The notes under the pieces are model-generated. The model was not told the origin of the DNA. It searched no databases and worked only from the letters and a program-made list of their open reading frames with translations. 9,221 nt of DNA from Desulfovibrio sp. (GTDB lineage Bacteria; Desulfobacterota; Desulfovibrionia; Desulfovibrionales; Desulfovibrionaceae). The position numbers were made by a program, and so were the translations under genes. Shown here in pieces: positions 7,420-9,221 of the stretch; the stretch's first letter is position 1; every line of letters starts with the position of its first letter. The stretch covers positions 1-9,221 of the forward strand of contig JAITEY010000100.1 of the NCBI GenBank assembly GCA_031281815.1, in the 5' to 3' direction.

Positions 7420-7521
7420 GGGGCGCTGCCCCAAACGCCGCCGGGGCTCTGCCCCGGACCCTGCCGGGGGAAATGTTTTCCCCCGGCCCCCCTCTTCCGT
7501 CCCTCACTGCGTTCGGGACGG
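7420..7521. terminator. Cluster of four hairpins between convergent clpB and cdaR
   Basis: Four perfect stem-loops follow one another in the 144-base convergent gap. GGGGC/GCCCC is at 7420-7432, CCGGGGC/GCCCCGG with loop TCT at 7441-7457, the 11-bp GCCGGGGGAAA/TTTCCCCCGGC with loop TGT at 7463-7487, and CCGTCCC/GGGACGG at 7497-7521. They could end or insulate transcription from both directions. None is followed by a clean T-run on either strand, so Rho-independent termination is not certain. The middle part overlaps intergenic repeat copy B. Confidence 0.5.
7421..7494 (+). repeat. Intergenic REP-like repeat, copy B
   Basis: This stretch matches copy A in the same orientation. By hand alignment, 7421-7447 matches 1430-1456 at about 22 of 27 positions. 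The part 7471-7494 (AAATGTTTTCCCCCGG, then C6TC) matches 1457-1480 at 21 of 24. Copy B carries about 20 extra bases in the middle, which include the GCCCCGG hairpin arm. It lies just after clpB, at the opposite edge of the block that starts beyond copy A. Confidence 0.7.
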
Positions 7522-7553
7522 GCCGTTATCCGGATACGTTGAAAAGGCAGCCG

Positions 7554-8549
7554 CTACTTTTTTTTCTTATCTTTGGGGGCTGCTGCGCCGGCTTTGGCAG
7601 GCTTTTTCTTGGCGGGTGCCGGCGCGGCCGCTTTGGGCGGGGCCGGAGCGCGCTGTTTCTCCAGTCGCACACGGGGCGGGTCCACGCTCACCAGTTCCAC
7701 GCCGGCGGGCAAATCCACCTGTACGGGCAACAAAGAAACCCCGCCGCCGTGTTCCGCACGCACATAGGCGCGGATGTCCGGGTCCGACGCGGCGCCGGAA
7801 GCCGAAGACTCCGGCAGACGCACGGTGATGCGCACCCTGTTCGGCACAGCAACCCAACCGCCTGCGGCTTCGGCGTCAAACAGAACACTGCGGACTATGC
7901 CGAGCAGGCGACGTTTCACGCCCGCCTGGACAACAATGCCGACCTCGGCGGGGTCGGCATCCACTCCGTCGGGCAGGGGCAGCGCGCGCCGGCTTTCCTT
8001 TATCCCCGGCACAAGCGGAAGTTCGATGCGCACCGGAATCTCAAGTTTATCTATGTCGTCTACCAGCGAGGCGGCCCCGGAAATTCCGACTTCCGGCGGA
8101 ACAAAGGTCACCGAAAGTTCCATATCGCCGGGCACAGCGCCCTGCACAAGCGCCGTCAGAGGAACCGTCTTGCTTGCCAGACTGTCCACATACAACTCTA
8201 TGCGGGAAGGAACCACCTCGATAACTTCGACACCGCCGCGATTGGGCAGGTATGCCGGGTTGACGGCCAGCATGTTTTCGCCTTCGTGTACGCCCGATAA
8301 ATCCATCTGCACGGAAAAGTCCCGTTCCGACACGGAACGCAGCACACCGGCCGACGCGCGCAAGCGCAACGATACCTTGCCGATATACCCCTTGCGCACT
8401 ACCAACCCCGCAGGCAGACCGCGGTATTCCACCCGTACTTCCAGTTGGGACTCCAGCTTTTCGCTGCCGCTTACGCCGTACCAGAGCGCCAGGGCCAACG
8501 TAAAAGCCAGGATCAGTTCCTTGTAGTTGGTCAACTTCACGACAGGCAT
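7554..8549 (-). CDS. cdaR: YbbR-domain protein CdaR, membrane partner of the diadenylate cyclase
   Basis: CdaR (YbbR) proteins are anchored by one N-terminal membrane helix and carry YbbR repeats outside the cytoplasm. In Firmicutes they bind and modulate the c-di-AMP synthase CdaA. The 331-residue protein has a single hydrophobic helix at about 11-28 (LILAFTLALALWYGVSG). Roughly three YbbR-like beta-rich repeats follow, about 33-122, 126-212 and 215-297. The wording is typical of the family, for example EYRGLPAGLVV (41-51) and the P-x-x-V-x-L/I-x endings. A low-complexity Ala/Pro/Lys tail covers 298-331 and ends in four lysines. A run of eight A in the mRNA just before the TAG encodes part of that lysine tail. 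A GGAG lies 11 bases before the ATG. It lies downstream of cdaA on the same strand after 200 bases, a large gap for this pair, which is often overlapping or nearly so. Confidence 0.88.
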   Translation of the reverse strand: MPVVKLTNYKELILAFTLALALWYGVSGSEKLESQLEVRVEYRGLPAGLVVRKGYIGKVSLRLRASAGVLRSVSERDFSVQMDLSGVHEGENMLAVNPAYLPNRGGVEVIEVVPSRIELYVDSLASKTVPLTALVQGAVPGDMELSVTFVPPEVGISGAASLVDDIDKLEIPVRIELPLVPGIKESRRALPLPDGVDADPAEVGIVVQAGVKRRLLGIVRSVLFDAEAAGGWVAVPNRVRITVRLPESSASGAASDPDIRAYVRAEHGGGVSLLPVQVDLPAGVELVSVDPPRVRLEKQRAPAPPKAAAPAPAKKKPAKAGAAAPKDKKKK

Positions 8550-8625
8550 TGTTCAATCCGCTCCACGGCGTTTATTTCTGTTGAATGGTCCCGCCACAGC
8601 CTCTGTGCCGATACCTCCGTTGAAT

Positions 8626-8649
8626 GAGAGGGTCCGGGGGAAATCATTT
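8626..8649 (-). repeat. Intergenic REP-like repeat, copy C (inverted)
   Basis: On the minus strand these 24 bases contain ATGATTTCCCCCGGACCC and match copy A (1457-1480) at 22 of 24 positions. The element is opposite in orientation to copies A and B. It forms a hairpin with flanking sequence: CCGGGG at 8634-8639 pairs with CCCCGG at 8651-8656 around an AAA/TTT inner stem with one G-G mismatch. An outer CCTCCG/CGGAGG pair is at 8614-8619 and 8661-8666. It lies in the cdaA-cdaR gap and would be part of a shared transcript. Confidence 0.7.
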
Positions 8650-8653
8650 GCCC

Positions 8654-8712
8654 CGGCCGCCGGAGGCATATAAAGCAGCATTGCAAAGTTCCGATGTTCG
8701 GCCGCCGGAGGC
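8654..8712. repeat. 14-base direct repeat in the cdaA-cdaR gap
   Basis: CGGCCGCCGGAGGC occurs at 8654-8667 and again at 8699-8712, 45 bases apart. Each copy is followed by a short AT-rich stretch (ATATAAAG and GTAAAAAC). Its complement, GCCTCCGGCGGCCG, is a common piece of GC-rich intergenic repeats, so this is probably repeat debris rather than an operator. Confidence 0.5.
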
Positions 8713-8749
8713 GTAAAAACAGGTGTTACCGGTACTACAGTGTTTTTCC

Positions 8750-9221
8750 CTACAATTTTTTTCCCAATGCCGCCTGCAGTACGCGTTTCAATTTCGTTTC
8801 GTCAAGGCTTGCGGTGATTCTGCCGTCGACGGCGACAGCCATGACCCCGCGTTCCTCGGAGACGACGACCACCACGGCATCGCTTTCTTCGGTGATGCCG
8901 AGGGCGGCCCTGTGCCGGGTACCGTAATCGCGTTTTGCGATGGCTGTGGACAGGGGCAGTATACAGCCCGCAGCCATGATTCTTCCCCGGCTGATAATCA
9001 GCGCCCCGTCGTGCAGGGGGCTGTTCGGCCAGAAGACTGTGGTCAGCAGTTCGACGGAGGGCAGGGCGTCGATGCGCACGCCGCGTTCGGCCGTGTCTCC
9101 GTGGGGCACGTTGCGCTCAAGGACGATGAGGGCGCCGATTTTGCGATGAGCCATGTAGGCGGCGGCAGCGGCCACCATGTCCGGCAGCGGGTCGTCGACT
9201 TTGCGGCGGAAAAATCCGCGC
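8750..9221 (-). CDS. cdaA: Diadenylate cyclase CdaA (DisA_N domain), 5' end outside the window
   Basis: CdaA condenses two ATP into cyclic di-AMP, a second messenger tied to osmolyte and potassium balance and to cell-wall homeostasis. The visible 3' part holds most of the DisA_N catalytic domain: the IGALIVLER strand, the SPLHDGALII segment with the DGA motif (codons near 9010-9002), and GTRHRAALG with the RHR motif (near 8917-8909). Both motifs are intact, so the enzyme should be active. An internal ATG at 9178 is not the start. The frame stays open to the window edge, and the upstream residues (FFRRKVDDPLPD) read as the linker between the expected N-terminal membrane helices and the catalytic domain. 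It ends in LGKKL with a TAG. cdaR follows on the same strand. The related paralogues DisA (with a DNA-binding HhH domain) and CdaS are less likely given the short C-terminus and the neighbouring cdaR. Confidence 0.93.
   Translation of the reverse strand, partial: RGFFRRKVDDPLPDMVAAAAAYMAHRKIGALIVLERNVPHGDTAERGVRIDALPSVELLTTVFWPNSPLHDGALIISRGRIMAAGCILPLSTAIAKRDYGTRHRAALGITEESDAVVVVVSEERGVMAVAVDGRITASLDETKLKRVLQAALGKKL

Noticed and set aside
8550..8676. A roughly 42-codon minus-strand frame between cdaA and cdaR
   Set aside because: It is made largely of the intergenic repeat and shows no family features.
1430..8712. Repeats as a CRISPR array
   Set aside because: The copies are kilobases apart, vary in sequence and orientation, and have no regular spacers or cas genes.

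Overview
The window looks like chromosomal DNA of a GC-rich (about 60 percent by eye) Gram-negative bacterium. An outer-membrane efflux lipoprotein sets the Gram-negative background. Two things suggest a Desulfovibrio-like sulfate reducer: a diadenylate cyclase/YbbR/GlmM gene set, and GC-rich intergenic repeats of the type ATGATTTCCCCCGGACCC. This placement is inference from style and gene content; no marker gene settles it.

Layout from left to right: glmM (28-1377, minus); a repeat-bearing gap; an RND-type outer-membrane factor lipoprotein (1586-2992, minus); a gap with a strong hairpin and a possible promoter; a tandem HD-GYP protein (3171-4448, minus); a 360-base divergent promoter region; clpB (4809-7409, plus); a hairpin-rich convergent gap; cdaR/ybbR (7554-8549, minus); a 200-base gap with another repeat copy; and the 3' part of cdaA (8750 to beyond 9221, minus), whose start lies outside the window.

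Two functional themes stand out. cdaA, cdaR and glmM belong together: CdaA makes c-di-AMP, CdaR is its membrane partner, and GlmM makes glucosamine-1-phosphate for the cell wall. In many bacteria the three are adjacent in that order. Here all three keep the same strand and order, but about 6 kb carrying the outer-membrane factor, the HD-GYP gene and clpB lies between cdaR and glmM. Copies of one intergenic repeat, in the same orientation, sit at both ends of that block, and an inverted copy lies between cdaA and cdaR. The second theme is the block itself: a ClpB disaggregase, a likely c-di-GMP phosphodiesterase with an extra degenerate HD module, and an efflux outer-membrane factor with no visible pump genes.

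No tRNA, rRNA, CRISPR array, transposase, phage gene or convincing new multi-gene system was found. The broken c-di-AMP/GlmM cluster with its repeat-marked edges, the tandem HD-GYP protein, and a 19-codon ORF overlapping the HD-GYP start are the points most worth checking.
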